Positions 1-6,274 of a stretch of DNA of 9,253 bases are shown here, in pieces. The position numbers and the translations under genes were made by a program. Each line of letters begins with the position of its first letter. The first letter of the stretch is position 1. Origin of the DNA: Methyloprofundus sp. (lineage in GTDB: Bacteria > Pseudomonadota > Gammaproteobacteria > Methylococcales > Methylomonadaceae); assembly GCA_030619185.1 (NCBI GenBank), contig JAUXBW010000076.1, positions 1 through 9,253 on the forward strand. Reading direction: 5' to 3'. Below the pieces are notes generated by a model, which saw nothing but the letters and a program-made list of their open reading frames with translations, made no database searches and was not told the origin of the DNA.

Positions 1-129
1 GGGTAGAGCGTCTTCTTGCGAAACCCATCATTCTACGTGCAGTTGATGGGTTTCATTACGCGCCTAAAAAGCAGGCGCTCCAATCTACCCATCCTACAAA
101 ATGTTAAAAAACTTAGGCTCGGGTACTTA
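1..129 (+). repeat. Inverted-repeat (MITE/REP-like) element, copy A, left end cut by window
   Basis: This stretch matches 6146-6274 over 129 bases with only four differences (positions 9, 41, 118, 121). The right-hand terminal inverted repeat TCTACCCATCCTAC is at 84-97. The matching left end would begin seven bases before the window, so the copy is probably complete on the chromosome. Inside are two nested hairpins: GAAACCCATCA (20-30) pairing with TGATGGGTTTC (44-54), and GCGCCT pairing with AGGCGC (60-65 and 73-78). No open reading frame of substance is present, so it would be non-autonomous. The match runs 32 bases past the terminal inverted repeat. Confidence 0.85.
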
Positions 130-130
130 C

Positions 131-154
131 CTGCGGGCTAAAGCACCGCTCTAC
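131..154 (-). repeat. REP-like palindrome
   Basis: Read on the minus strand this starts with GTAG followed by AGCGG, a loop containing CTTTAG, then CCCGC. GCGG (133-136) can pair with CCGC (146-149), and GC can pair with GC inside, with one bulge. It resembles the GTAGGAGCGG-TCTTTAG-CCGC unit at 6045-6066, and both carry the GTAG head typical of REP sequences in gammaproteobacteria. It sits next to copy A of the larger repeat. Family assignment is by resemblance only. Confidence 0.5.
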
Positions 155-193
155 AAATAAGTATTATTTTGATTAAATGGCTTGCGGGATTCA

Positions 194-224
194 TATAGAA
201 AAGTAGCTATAAGAGGGCTATAAT
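194..224 (+). promoter_or_regulatory. Putative modABC promoter with operator-like inverted repeat
   Basis: A perfect TATAAT -10 hexamer lies at 219-224. No good -35 is visible 16-18 bases upstream, which would fit an activated or weak promoter. An inverted repeat TATAG-N8-CTATA (194-198 and 207-211) lies where a -35 would be. ModE operators in enterobacteria are AT-rich inverted repeats with a similar half-site spacing, so a molybdate-responsive repressor is possible, but the half-sites are too short to claim it. Transcription would begin near 231, inside the 5' extension of the modA frame, which argues for the ATG at 268 as start. Confidence 0.35.
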
Positions 225-267
225 CTTGTGCTGTTATTTGCTTGCCGCACTAAAAAATCAATCCCTA

Positions 268-1038
268 ATGAACAATACTACCAAGCGATTCATGCTGATG
301 ATAGTGCTGTTATTATCTAGCACGGCATTTGCTTCAGATGATGTGCCAGTTATTGCAGCGGCAGCCAGTGTAAAATTTGCATTGCAGGATATTGCCGAAG
401 CTTTTTACAATGATACAGGAAAAAGTGTCCGTATTAGCTATAGCTCTTCGGGTAACTTAACACGACAAATTCAGCAGGGCGGTCCTTTTGAATTATTTTT
501 ATCAGCCAATGCCCCGTATGTTGCACAATTGTACCAACAGCAAAAAACGTTAGACCAAGGGACTGTTTTTGCTTTTGGGCGTATGGCTTTAATAACCACT
601 AAAAACTCATCATTATTGCTGGACAAGCAATTAAATGGACTTAAACTAGTATTACAGCAAGGGCAATTACAGCACATTGCCATGGCTAACCCGGAACATG
701 CACCTTATGGTATTGCCGCACGTGAGGTATTGCAACAGTCAGGCTTATGGACCTTGGCACAGCCGCATCTGGTGTTAGGTGAGAATGCTGCTCAGGCAGC
801 GCAATTTGCGAGTTCCGGTGCCGCTCAAGTCGGGCTGATAGCGTATGCTCTGGCATTGGCACCTGCCTTGCAAAATCGTACCCGCAGCTTATTGATTCCG
901 CAGTCACTACACCAGCCACTACAGCAAACCATGGTGCTATTAAACAATGCGGGTGAAAGCGCTAAATTATTTTATCTGTATTTACAGCAGGATAAGGCAC
1001 GAACCATCCTATCCCGCTATGGTTATACAACTCCCTAG
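268..1038 (+). CDS. modA: Molybdate-binding periplasmic protein ModA
   Basis: This is the substrate-binding component of the molybdate ABC importer: it captures molybdate (or tungstate) in the periplasm and hands it to ModB. The 256-residue product starts with a signal peptide, a basic MNNTTKRF followed by a hydrophobic stretch and a predicted cut after AFA (residue 22). The mature protein shows the family blocks: AAASVKFALQDIA (about 31-43), SYSSSGNLTRQI (58-68), GGPFELFLSAN (71-81) and MANPEHAPYGIAARE (139-153). Ser34 in AAAS and the serines of SSSG are the likely oxyanion ligands. An in-frame TTG at 226 would add 14 residues before the signal peptide. ATG 268 is preferred because it gives a normal signal peptide and lies after the TATAAT box, although its ribosome site is weak. 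It is first of the modABC operon, with a nine-base gap to modB. Confidence 0.93.
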   Translation: MNNTTKRFMLMIVLLLSSTAFASDDVPVIAAAASVKFALQDIAEAFYNDTGKSVRISYSSSGNLTRQIQQGGPFELFLSANAPYVAQLYQQQKTLDQGTVFAFGRMALITTKNSSLLLDKQLNGLKLVLQQGQLQHIAMANPEHAPYGIAAREVLQQSGLWTLAQPHLVLGENAAQAAQFASSGAAQVGLIAYALALAPALQNRTRSLLIPQSLHQPLQQTMVLLNNAGESAKLFYLYLQQDKARTILSRYGYTTP

Positions 1039-1047
1039 AGAGCATAT

Positions 1048-1716
1048 ATGGATTGGCAGGCTTTAACTTTATCGGTAAAACTGAGCTTAGTCACGCTTAT
1101 ATTTCTGTTGCCGATAGGTATCTTCTTTGGCCGCTGGCTGGCATATCGGCAATTTTTCGGTAAATCCTTGTTGCAAACATTATTAACCCTGCCACTGGTA
1201 TTACCGCCGACAGTGCTTGGTTATTATCTATTAGTGGCTTTCAGCCCTAATCAAGGGTTTGGGTTATGGCTGGCAAGCACCTTCGGTACCACGCTGGTAT
1301 TTAATTTTCAGGGGCTGGTGCTGGCTTCGATTATTTTTAATCTGCCTTTTGCCATTCAACCTATGCAGCGCGCATTTGCCGCGATACCTCGGGAAATTCG
1401 CGAGGCTGCTGCCTGCTGTGGAATGCCGCCAAGGCAGGTACTATGGAAAATTGAATTACCCCTGGCATGGCAAGGCATAGTCTCGGCAATGGTCATGTGT
1501 TTTGCGCATACTCTGGGTGAATTCGGTATAGTCCTGATGGTGGGTGGCAATATCCCTGCTGAAACACAAACCATCGCCATCTCTATCTATGACCGGGTAC
1601 AGGCGTTTGACGAACATGCCGCCTCTATTATGTCATTAAGTTTGTTACTGTTTTCCATGCTGACCATTTCAATTACTTTCTGGTTATCCGAGCGTAATCA
1701 ACACACCCATGTCTGA
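1048..1716 (+). CDS. modB: Molybdate ABC transporter permease ModB
   Basis: This is the inner-membrane permease of the molybdate importer, acting as a homodimer that docks two ModC ATPases and receives molybdate from ModA. The 222 residues are the normal length for ModB. Several hydrophobic helices are visible (about 7-28, 41-65, 85-103, 143-166 and 192-213). The cytoplasmic EAA loop that contacts the ATPase is at about 119-140, reading EAAACCGMPPRQVLWKIELP, with the family glycine at 125. The family block HTLGEFGIVLMVGGNIP follows at 154-170. The ATG is the only sensible start given the nine-base spacing from modA. The last eight bases overlap the start of modC, a sign of translational coupling. 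Confidence 0.95.
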   Translation: MDWQALTLSVKLSLVTLIFLLPIGIFFGRWLAYRQFFGKSLLQTLLTLPLVLPPTVLGYYLLVAFSPNQGFGLWLASTFGTTLVFNFQGLVLASIIFNLPFAIQPMQRAFAAIPREIREAAACCGMPPRQVLWKIELPLAWQGIVSAMVMCFAHTLGEFGIVLMVGGNIPAETQTIAISIYDRVQAFDEHAASIMSLSLLLFSMLTISITFWLSERNQHTHV

Positions 1717-2827
1717 CTCCGCGATTCATATAAGCCTGCAACAAGAGCGGCCTATGCCTCTGGCAGTAGAGCTGCAATGTCAGGCGGGGGAATTACTGGC
1801 CTTAGTGGGACCTTCCGGCAGTGGTAAAACGACATTACTGCGCGCTATCGCGGGACTGTATCAACCACAGAAAGGCAAGATCAGCTGTCAGGGTGAACTC
1901 TGGCAGGATAGCACCCGGCAAATTTTCAAAGCCCCACATCAACGCCATGTAGGACTGGTGTTTCAAAACTATGCGTTATTTCCGCATATGACTGTACTGG
2001 ATAATATCCAGCAGGCAATCACGCATGTACCTCAGCAGCAACGCGAAGCAGAAGCATTGAAACTATTAGAAAAAGTGCATCTCGACGGTTTGCAGCAGCG
2101 TTATCCTAAAAACCTGTCAGGCGGACAGCAACAACGGGTTGCCGTCGCCCGAGCCTTGGCCAGACAGCCCAAAGTATTATTACTCGACGAGCCTTTTTCA
2201 GCGGTAGATCAGGTCACGCGGCGTAAACTATATCGTGAATTATTAGCATTAAGACAGTCACTCGCCATGCCAATGATACTGGTGACCCATGATCTGGAAG
2301 AATCCAACCTGCTCGCCGATCGAATCGCGCTATTACATAAAGGTGAAATACTACAAACGGGCACTCCAGAATTTGTCGCAGCACAGCCGAAAAATGCAAC
2401 AGTCGCACGCTTGATGGATCAGCAAAACCTGTTTACTGCTAAAGTTCTCGCTCATGATAAGAGCACACAAAAAACCCATATACGCTGGCAAGGCATGATA
2501 CTGGAAGCAAGCTACCAGGCTCAGTTTGCCGTGAATGAACCTGTTTGCTGGATGATCCAGCCCGCTAATATCTTACTGCACAGGCGCGGTCGTCCCTCTA
2601 ACGGTGACCGTGAAAATCCATTACAGGGTCAGATTATTGAATATATGGAAAGTACCGGCCTGGCTAATATGCTGGTGCGGGTTGCTAAGCAGTTAAATAT
2701 CCATATAAGTATCAATGTACCCTTGCATGTTGCCAAACGAAATGCACTAGGCTTGAATGAAAAGATAGGTATTTCATTATTAGCTGAAGGCATACACCTA
2801 ATGCCGTATCAAACATTGCGCCGCTAA
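1709..2827 (+). CDS. modC: Molybdate ABC transporter ATP-binding protein ModC
   Basis: This is the cytoplasmic ATPase that powers molybdate import through ModB. The 372-residue product has a complete nucleotide-binding domain: Walker A GPSGSGKT (34-41), Q-loop VFQNYALFPH (85-93, Gln86), signature LSGGQQQRVAVARAL (136-150), Walker B VLLLDEPFSAVD (156-167) and the switch histidine in LVTHD (His194). The C-terminal part (about 235-370) corresponds in position to the TOBE/Mop regulatory domain of ModC proteins. It is degenerate but of the right length. The start overlaps the end of modB by eight bases. No convincing intrinsic terminator follows immediately. A close paralogue such as a sulfate (CysA) ATPase is unlikely because of the ModA and ModB neighbours. 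Confidence 0.93.
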   Translation: MSDSAIHISLQQERPMPLAVELQCQAGELLALVGPSGSGKTTLLRAIAGLYQPQKGKISCQGELWQDSTRQIFKAPHQRHVGLVFQNYALFPHMTVLDNIQQAITHVPQQQREAEALKLLEKVHLDGLQQRYPKNLSGGQQQRVAVARALARQPKVLLLDEPFSAVDQVTRRKLYRELLALRQSLAMPMILVTHDLEESNLLADRIALLHKGEILQTGTPEFVAAQPKNATVARLMDQQNLFTAKVLAHDKSTQKTHIRWQGMILEASYQAQFAVNEPVCWMIQPANILLHRRGRPSNGDRENPLQGQIIEYMESTGLANMLVRVAKQLNIHISINVPLHVAKRNALGLNEKIGISLLAEGIHLMPYQTLRR

Positions 2828-2988
2828 ATTCTACGTGTAAGTTTCACGTTGCTAATCAACTTCGCATTGGATTGATAACGGTTGGTGTTGCCAGTCGTTG
2901 CGTTGTCCTCGACAAAAACTGCGCGCAATAACAATCTATGTGTCACCGCGCGAAGTATACGCCCCCAAAAAAACATATAAGCTTTATT

Positions 2989-3023
2989 ATCCTGCAAACC
3001 GAAAGCAATAGCTTTTTTAGGAT
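2989..3023 (+). terminator. Two-tier hairpin with U-run, possible terminator or RNA structure
   Basis: An outer stem ATCCT/AGGAT (2989-2993 and 3019-3023) encloses an inner stem AAAGC-AATA-GCTTT (3002-3006 and 3011-3015), followed directly by further T residues. The inner hairpin plus T-run could end modABC transcription 160-190 bases after modC, though it is weak (five pairs, two of them G-C). No known riboswitch consensus was recognised. Confidence 0.3.
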
Positions 3024-3055
3024 TATATGAGTGAACAAAAATAGCTGCCTGCTTA

Positions 3056-3180
3056 GTTGATATATAAAAGTGATAAACAAGCTTATAAAAAAACGTTGTT
3101 TATTTGCAACAAAAATATGAAATAATTCCTTCTTTTTATGTTGTTTGTTAGGCTAATTTCATTAGTCGTTGATATATAAA
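3056..3180 (+). repeat. 13-base direct repeat GTTGATATATAAA, two copies
   Basis: GTTGATATATAAA occurs at 3056-3068 and again, identically, at 3168-3180, each preceded by TTAGT or TTA. The copies are 112 bases apart, on the same strand, both upstream of the barrel-protein promoter. The TTGATA part resembles a -35 hexamer, so they could be alternative promoters, or binding sites of one regulator. In AT-rich DNA some coincidence is possible. Confidence 0.4.
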
Positions 3181-3262
3181 GAAAATAAAATTTAAAAAAA
3201 ATAGCAATTAAACTTGTAAGGACAGAGGTTTACTGCTATTATTTTCACCGTGTTACAAAATG

Positions 3263-3300
3263 TTGTATAAAAGATACGAATTGTTGTAATATTTATACAA
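3263..3300 (+). promoter_or_regulatory. Putative promoter overlapped by a 9-bp inverted repeat
   Basis: TTGTATAAA (3263-3271) and TTTATACAA (3292-3300) form a perfect nine-base inverted repeat with a 20-base gap. The same DNA offers a -35-like TTGTAT (3263-3268) and a -10-like TAATAT (3287-3292) with 18-base spacing, placing a start near 3300 and the gene's ATG at 3328. A repressor on the inverted repeat would cover this promoter. Related TTACAA and TTGTTGTAA words lie at 3253-3258 and 3281-3289. Confidence 0.4.
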
Positions 3301-3317
3301 TTTCAATAATTACCCTT

Positions 3318-3325
3318 GGGGGGGA
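3318..3325 (+). promoter_or_regulatory. Strong ribosome binding site deciding the ATG start
   Basis: A run of seven G followed by A ends three bases before ATG 3328. The frame also opens at TTG 3316, but that codon is swallowed by this purine run. ATG 3328 gives a clean signal peptide and is therefore the start. Confidence 0.6.
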
Positions 3326-3327
3326 CT

Positions 3328-4164
3328 ATGTTTACAAGAACTAAAATAGCTCTAAGTGCTGCATCGACTGCGCTTATTGCGGTGACAGGTTTAGCAGTTG
3401 CGCCACTGGCAAATGCTGATGATTTAACTGTGATAGATGACAGGATTACGGTATTAGAGCAAGGCGTTTCAAGCAGCAGCTATAATGCTGAAGAAGTCGC
3501 TCGCTTAAATACCAGACTGGAAACGTTAGAGCAACAGGAAGCGACTAGAGCCACTAGAGGCGATGGTCATATGGTCTTCTTCCGTGGAGGTTATGCTAGA
3601 AATAATGTTAATCGTCATGGTAATATCCTGACCGATGCAGCAGGTCTCGGAGGCCAGATGAATGGTCAGAAAGATGGCTGGTATGTGGGTGCAGGTTTAG
3701 ATCTGAACCTAAGTGATGATATGTTCGGCATTGATGATAATACTCAGTTACTAGGGGAAATCATGTTTGAATATAAGCAATTTCAAAGAAAGGACTTGGA
3801 TATTGGGCCACTGCCAACTTTATTGAATACAGCGCTTACTGGAACGCACCCGAATCCTGCGCCGTCTTCTGTTACCGTAAGTCAATTTACTTTGACCGCT
3901 TCACCAAAAATTAAATTTATGAAAAATACATGGTTTAACCCATGGATTATTCCAGTAGGTTTGGCGATACATGTTATCAGCCCTCCATCTGATGGTGTAA
4001 CAGTATTAGTACCAGGTATGCATTTTGGTGCGGGTGCTGACTTTAAAGTCTGGAGAAACGTTTATTTAGGTGTTGATGCGCGTTATAATCTGACATTCCA
4101 GGACGTAAATGGTGTTGATGTACAAGGTTTAACAGCAGGTGGATACGTAGGTTTTGGCTTCTAA
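3328..4164 (+). CDS. Outer-membrane beta-barrel protein with N-terminal coiled coil, function unknown
   Basis: The specific family was not recognised. The 278-residue product begins with a classic signal peptide cut after ANA (residue 30). A short predicted coiled coil follows (about 33-72, with regular Leu/Val/Ile spacing in VIDDRITVLEQ and VARLNTRLETLEQQ). The rest (about 80-278) alternates polar and hydrophobic residues in glycine/aromatic-rich strands, for example MVFFRGGYA, GWYVGAGLDLNL, QLLGEIMFEYKQF, VYLGVDARYNLTF and GGYVGFGF. The chain ends in Phe, the usual C-terminal signal for BAM-dependent barrel insertion. A roughly eight-stranded barrel like the OmpA/porin-like group seems likely. 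The gene stands alone: a long regulatory leader before it, a strong terminator after it. The strong ribosome site suggests high expression. A role in metal uptake is possible from its neighbours, but nothing in the sequence shows it. Confidence 0.75.
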   Translation: MFTRTKIALSAASTALIAVTGLAVAPLANADDLTVIDDRITVLEQGVSSSSYNAEEVARLNTRLETLEQQEATRATRGDGHMVFFRGGYARNNVNRHGNILTDAAGLGGQMNGQKDGWYVGAGLDLNLSDDMFGIDDNTQLLGEIMFEYKQFQRKDLDIGPLPTLLNTALTGTHPNPAPSSVTVSQFTLTASPKIKFMKNTWFNPWIIPVGLAIHVISPPSDGVTVLVPGMHFGAGADFKVWRNVYLGVDARYNLTFQDVNGVDVQGLTAGGYVGFGF

Positions 4165-4188
4165 AGAAAACATTTAAATACTATCCTG

Positions 4189-4224
4189 AAAAAGGGGGGG
4201 ATTTTATGATCCTCCCCTTTTTTT
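4189..4224 (+). terminator. Strong intrinsic terminator
   Basis: AAAAAGGGGGGGAT (4189-4202) pairs with ATCCTCCCCTTTTT (4209-4222) over 14 positions with a single G-U pair and a six-base loop, and runs into a T tract to 4224. It lies 25 bases after the barrel gene's stop. The A-run before the G-run means it could also work on the opposite strand. It separates the barrel gene from cobM. Confidence 0.9.
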
Positions 4225-4259
4225 ATGCCTGAAACTAAGTTTGTAGACTTAAACCACCG

Positions 4260-4288
4260 TTCTAAAGGCAGGTTTTTACGTCTATAAT
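4260..4288 (+). promoter_or_regulatory. Putative promoter of cobM-cbiX
   Basis: A perfect TATAAT lies at 4283-4288, with a weak TTCTAA (4260-4265) 17 bases upstream as a -35. Transcription would start near 4295 and leave a leader of about 50 bases before ATG 4347. That leader is too short for a cobalamin riboswitch, and no B12-box-like sequence is seen in 4225-4346. Confidence 0.45.
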
Positions 4289-4346
4289 CAAGTTGCCAAA
4301 GCTGGGAACATTGCTACAACATTACAAAAATAGACGAATACAAATT

Positions 4347-5138
4347 ATGACCAAAGTCTGGTTTGTGGGTGCAGGGCCAGGGGATCCTGAACTTATAACG
4401 CTTAAAGCACAAAAACTCATCGCTCAAGCCGATGCAATATTATATGCGGGCTCTTTAGTTTCCGTAGCAGCGACGCAATGGGCAAGGCCTTCCTGTCTTA
4501 TTCAGGACTCTAAAGGCATGACTTTAGAGGAAATTACAGACTGGTTAATCCTGCAATCGACTGCCGATGCCACTGTTATCCGGTTACAAACGGGTGACCC
4601 CGGTTTATACGGAGCATTGATTGAAATGATCCAGCCTCTGGATAAAGCAGGGATAGCTATCGGCGTTGTGCCTGGCGTAAGCTCCGCAATGGCCTCAGCT
4701 GCGGCAGCTGTCGAGACACTGACCTTACCTGAAGTTACCCAAACCGTTATTTTTAGCCGTGTTGAAGGCCGCACACCAATGCCCGAAGGTGAGTCTTTAA
4801 TCGAACTCGGACGACATCATTGTACGCTGTGCCTGTACTTATCAATTACCTTGCTTAAAAAAGTCCGTGAGGACTTATTAGCCGCAGGCTGGCTAGATGA
4901 ATCGCTTATTGTGGTGGTGTATAAAGCCAGCTGGCCAAAAGAACAGCAAATTATTCGCGCTACACTGGCGACTATAAAAGAGCGATGCAAACAGGCAGGC
5001 ATTAATTCACAAGCGATGATTATTGCCAGCCCGGCTCTTGGCGCGAGGCATTGGGACGAGATTAAAAAATCTAAATTATACGACGCACAGTTTAGCCACC
5101 GTTTTCGCAAAGCAATTAAGGGAGATGGAAACAAATAA
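4347..5138 (+). CDS. cobM: Precorrin-4 / cobalt-precorrin-4 C11-methyltransferase (CobM/CbiF)
   Basis: This cytoplasmic enzyme of corrin-ring synthesis transfers a methyl group from S-adenosylmethionine to C11 of (cobalt-)precorrin-4. The 263-residue product has the tetrapyrrole methylase fold with its usual blocks: VGAGPGDPELITLKA (7-21), YAGSLV (33-38, typical of the CobM/CbiF branch), RLQTGDPGLYGAL (79-91), VVPGVSSAMASAAA (107-120) and YKASWPKEQQIIR (192-204). The family is usually 250-265 residues. The frame is open further upstream, to a TTG at 4293, but ATG 4347 gives the standard start MTKVWFVGAG and lies downstream of the likely promoter. Because the next gene is a cobaltochelatase of the early-insertion route, the substrate is more likely cobalt-precorrin-4, in which case cbiF would be the matching name. 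The other ring-building enzymes are not in the window. Confidence 0.93.
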   Translation: MTKVWFVGAGPGDPELITLKAQKLIAQADAILYAGSLVSVAATQWARPSCLIQDSKGMTLEEITDWLILQSTADATVIRLQTGDPGLYGALIEMIQPLDKAGIAIGVVPGVSSAMASAAAAVETLTLPEVTQTVIFSRVEGRTPMPEGESLIELGRHHCTLCLYLSITLLKKVREDLLAAGWLDESLIVVVYKASWPKEQQIIRATLATIKERCKQAGINSQAMIIASPALGARHWDEIKKSKLYDAQFSHRFRKAIKGDGNK

Positions 5139-5192
5139 TCATCCAATATTGGACTTTATTTATTTCTGGCCCCCTAAAACACAGGAATAAGC

Positions 5193-6023
5193 ATGGATTT
5201 TAGTATTTTATTAGTCGGGCATGGCTCTAGAGCAGAGCAAGGTAATGTAGAAATTAATGCTTTTGCCAAGCAATGGCGCGAGCAACACCCTGAATGGCAT
5301 ATAGATGTCTGTTTTATTGAGTTTGCTGAGGTATTACTGGATGCAGGGTTTGATCTGGCCGCTAAACAGTCGAAAAAAGTGATTGTTGTGCCGCTAATCT
5401 TAAATGCTGCCGGGCATGTGAAAATGGAAATTCCTGAGCATTTAGCACAAGCGAGAAAACGTCACCCTGATGTTGAATTTATATACGCAAAACATATCGG
5501 TGCGAGTGAAGGAATCTTAAGCATTATCAAGCGTAGCCAGCAAAAAACTATGGCAGAGCTGGATATGCCAGATCCAAAAACAACTGGGGTCATTCTTCTA
5601 GGGCGTGGCTCTTCAGATAAAATAGCTAATGGGGAAGTGGCAAAAATGGCACGCTGGCTATGGGAAGAGACGCAGCATGAGCTCGTTGATATTGCGTTTA
5701 CTGGTATCACTTTTCCGCGCCTGGAGTCCGCCGTACAAAGGCAGGTGAAACTGGGAATGACGCAAATCTGTATCCTGCCCTATTACTTGTTCACCGGCAC
5801 GTTAATTGAGCGTATAGCCAGGCAATTCGAGAACCTACAAGGGCAATACCCGCAAGTTAATTTTAGCTTAGGGAATTATTTTGGTTTTGAAGCTGAAGTT
5901 TATACTGCGCTTGATGAGCGTGTTTTGGCCTTAGTGAATAGTAAGCCGGAACATATGATGGAATGCGATGGCTGTCATTACAGACAAATTGCCCAGGAAC
6001 ACGGGCATGGACATCAACACTAA
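5193..6023 (+). CDS. cbiX: Sirohydrochlorin cobaltochelatase CbiX, long form
   Basis: CbiX inserts Co2+ into sirohydrochlorin, the first committed step of the cobalt-early cobalamin route. The 276 residues hold two chelatase-like halves. The first carries LLVGHGSR (His10) and LNAAGHVKMEIP (His75), the two metal-handling histidines of the family. The second has LLGRGSSD (135-142) and LPYYLFTGTLIERI (195-208), with Arg and Phe/Thr where the histidines would be, so catalysis probably rests on the first half. The C-terminus has MECDGC (256-261), matching the MXCXXC motif that in Bacillus megaterium CbiX binds an iron-sulfur cluster, and a histidine-rich HGHGHQH tail likely to hold metal. AGGA six bases before the ATG is a good ribosome site. 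The gene follows cobM by 54 bases and is probably co-transcribed with it. Confidence 0.92.
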   Translation: MDFSILLVGHGSRAEQGNVEINAFAKQWREQHPEWHIDVCFIEFAEVLLDAGFDLAAKQSKKVIVVPLILNAAGHVKMEIPEHLAQARKRHPDVEFIYAKHIGASEGILSIIKRSQQKTMAELDMPDPKTTGVILLGRGSSDKIANGEVAKMARWLWEETQHELVDIAFTGITFPRLESAVQRQVKLGMTQICILPYYLFTGTLIERIARQFENLQGQYPQVNFSLGNYFGFEAEVYTALDERVLALVNSKPEHMMECDGCHYRQIAQEHGHGHQH

Positions 6024-6044
6024 GAAATATGATTTTGAACCTGC

Positions 6045-6066
6045 GTAGGAGCGGTCTTTAGCCGCG
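6045..6066 (+). repeat. REP-like palindrome
   Basis: GTAGGA (6045-6050) is followed by GCGG-TCTTTAG-CCGC (6051-6065), the GTAG-headed short hairpin form typical of REP elements. It lies 21 bases after the cbiX stop, where it could stabilise or end the transcript. It is a sequence relative of the units at 131-154 and 6950-7003. Confidence 0.6.
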
Positions 6067-6138
6067 ATTAGTATACATCCCAAATCCACATTTAAGTACT
6101 CGTGCAAACAATCTTGACACTTTTCTTTAAAGGTTCGC

Positions 6139-6274
6139 GTAGGATGGGTAGAGTGTCTTCTTGCGAAACCCATCATTCTACGTGCTGTTGATGGGTTTCA
6201 TTACGCGCCTAAAAAGCAGGCGCTCCAATCTACCCATCCTACAAAATGTTAAAAAACTTAGGGTCTGGTACTTA
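6139..6274 (+). repeat. Inverted-repeat (MITE/REP-like) element, copy B, complete
   Basis: The element is bounded by perfect 14-base inverted ends: GTAGGATGGGTAGA (6139-6152) and TCTACCCATCCTAC (6229-6242), spanning 104 bases. Inside, GAAACCCATCA (6165-6175) pairs with TGATGGGTTTC (6189-6199), and GCGCCT (6205-6210) with AGGCGC (6218-6223). As RNA or single-stranded DNA it would fold into a long stem topped by two hairpins. Similarity to copy A goes on to 6274. No transposase or target-site duplication is visible. A small open frame running through it on the plus strand (6161-6349) is only the repeat read as protein. Confidence 0.85.

Larger units (their letters stand above)
2828..3315. other. 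Long AT-rich intergenic region, no gene seen
   Basis: These 488 bases between modC and the barrel-protein gene hold no credible reading frame. The first part (to about 2960) is of mixed composition, with weak inverted repeats such as ACGTG/CACGT (2833-2837 and 2845-2849) and a five-base GCGCG/CGCGC pairing near 2923-2955. From about 2970 it becomes strongly AT-rich and carries a hairpin (2989-3023), a 13-base direct repeat (3056-3068 and 3168-3180), recurring TTGTT/AACAA words and the promoter described separately. It looks mainly like the control region of the downstream gene. Confidence 0.6.

Noticed and set aside
226..267. TTG-initiated extension of modA
   Set aside because: It would put 14 residues ahead of a normal signal peptide and begins at about the predicted transcription start; ATG 268 is preferred.
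2989..3023. Cyclic di-GMP (GEMM) riboswitch, suggested by the words GCAAACC and GAAAG
   Set aside because: The required second conserved strand (GGGACGCAAAGCC-like) and the outer stem are missing.
5142..5153. Perfect 12-base palindrome TCCAATATTGGA just after the cobM stop
   Set aside because: A 12-base self-complementary site is expected a couple of times by chance in a window of this length; it has no loop, no T-run and no partner site.
6114..6145. Perfect -35 hexamer TTGACA (6114-6119) upstream of repeat copy B
   Set aside because: No -10 hexamer lies at 16-18 bases, and no plus-strand gene follows; the next gene is on the other strand.
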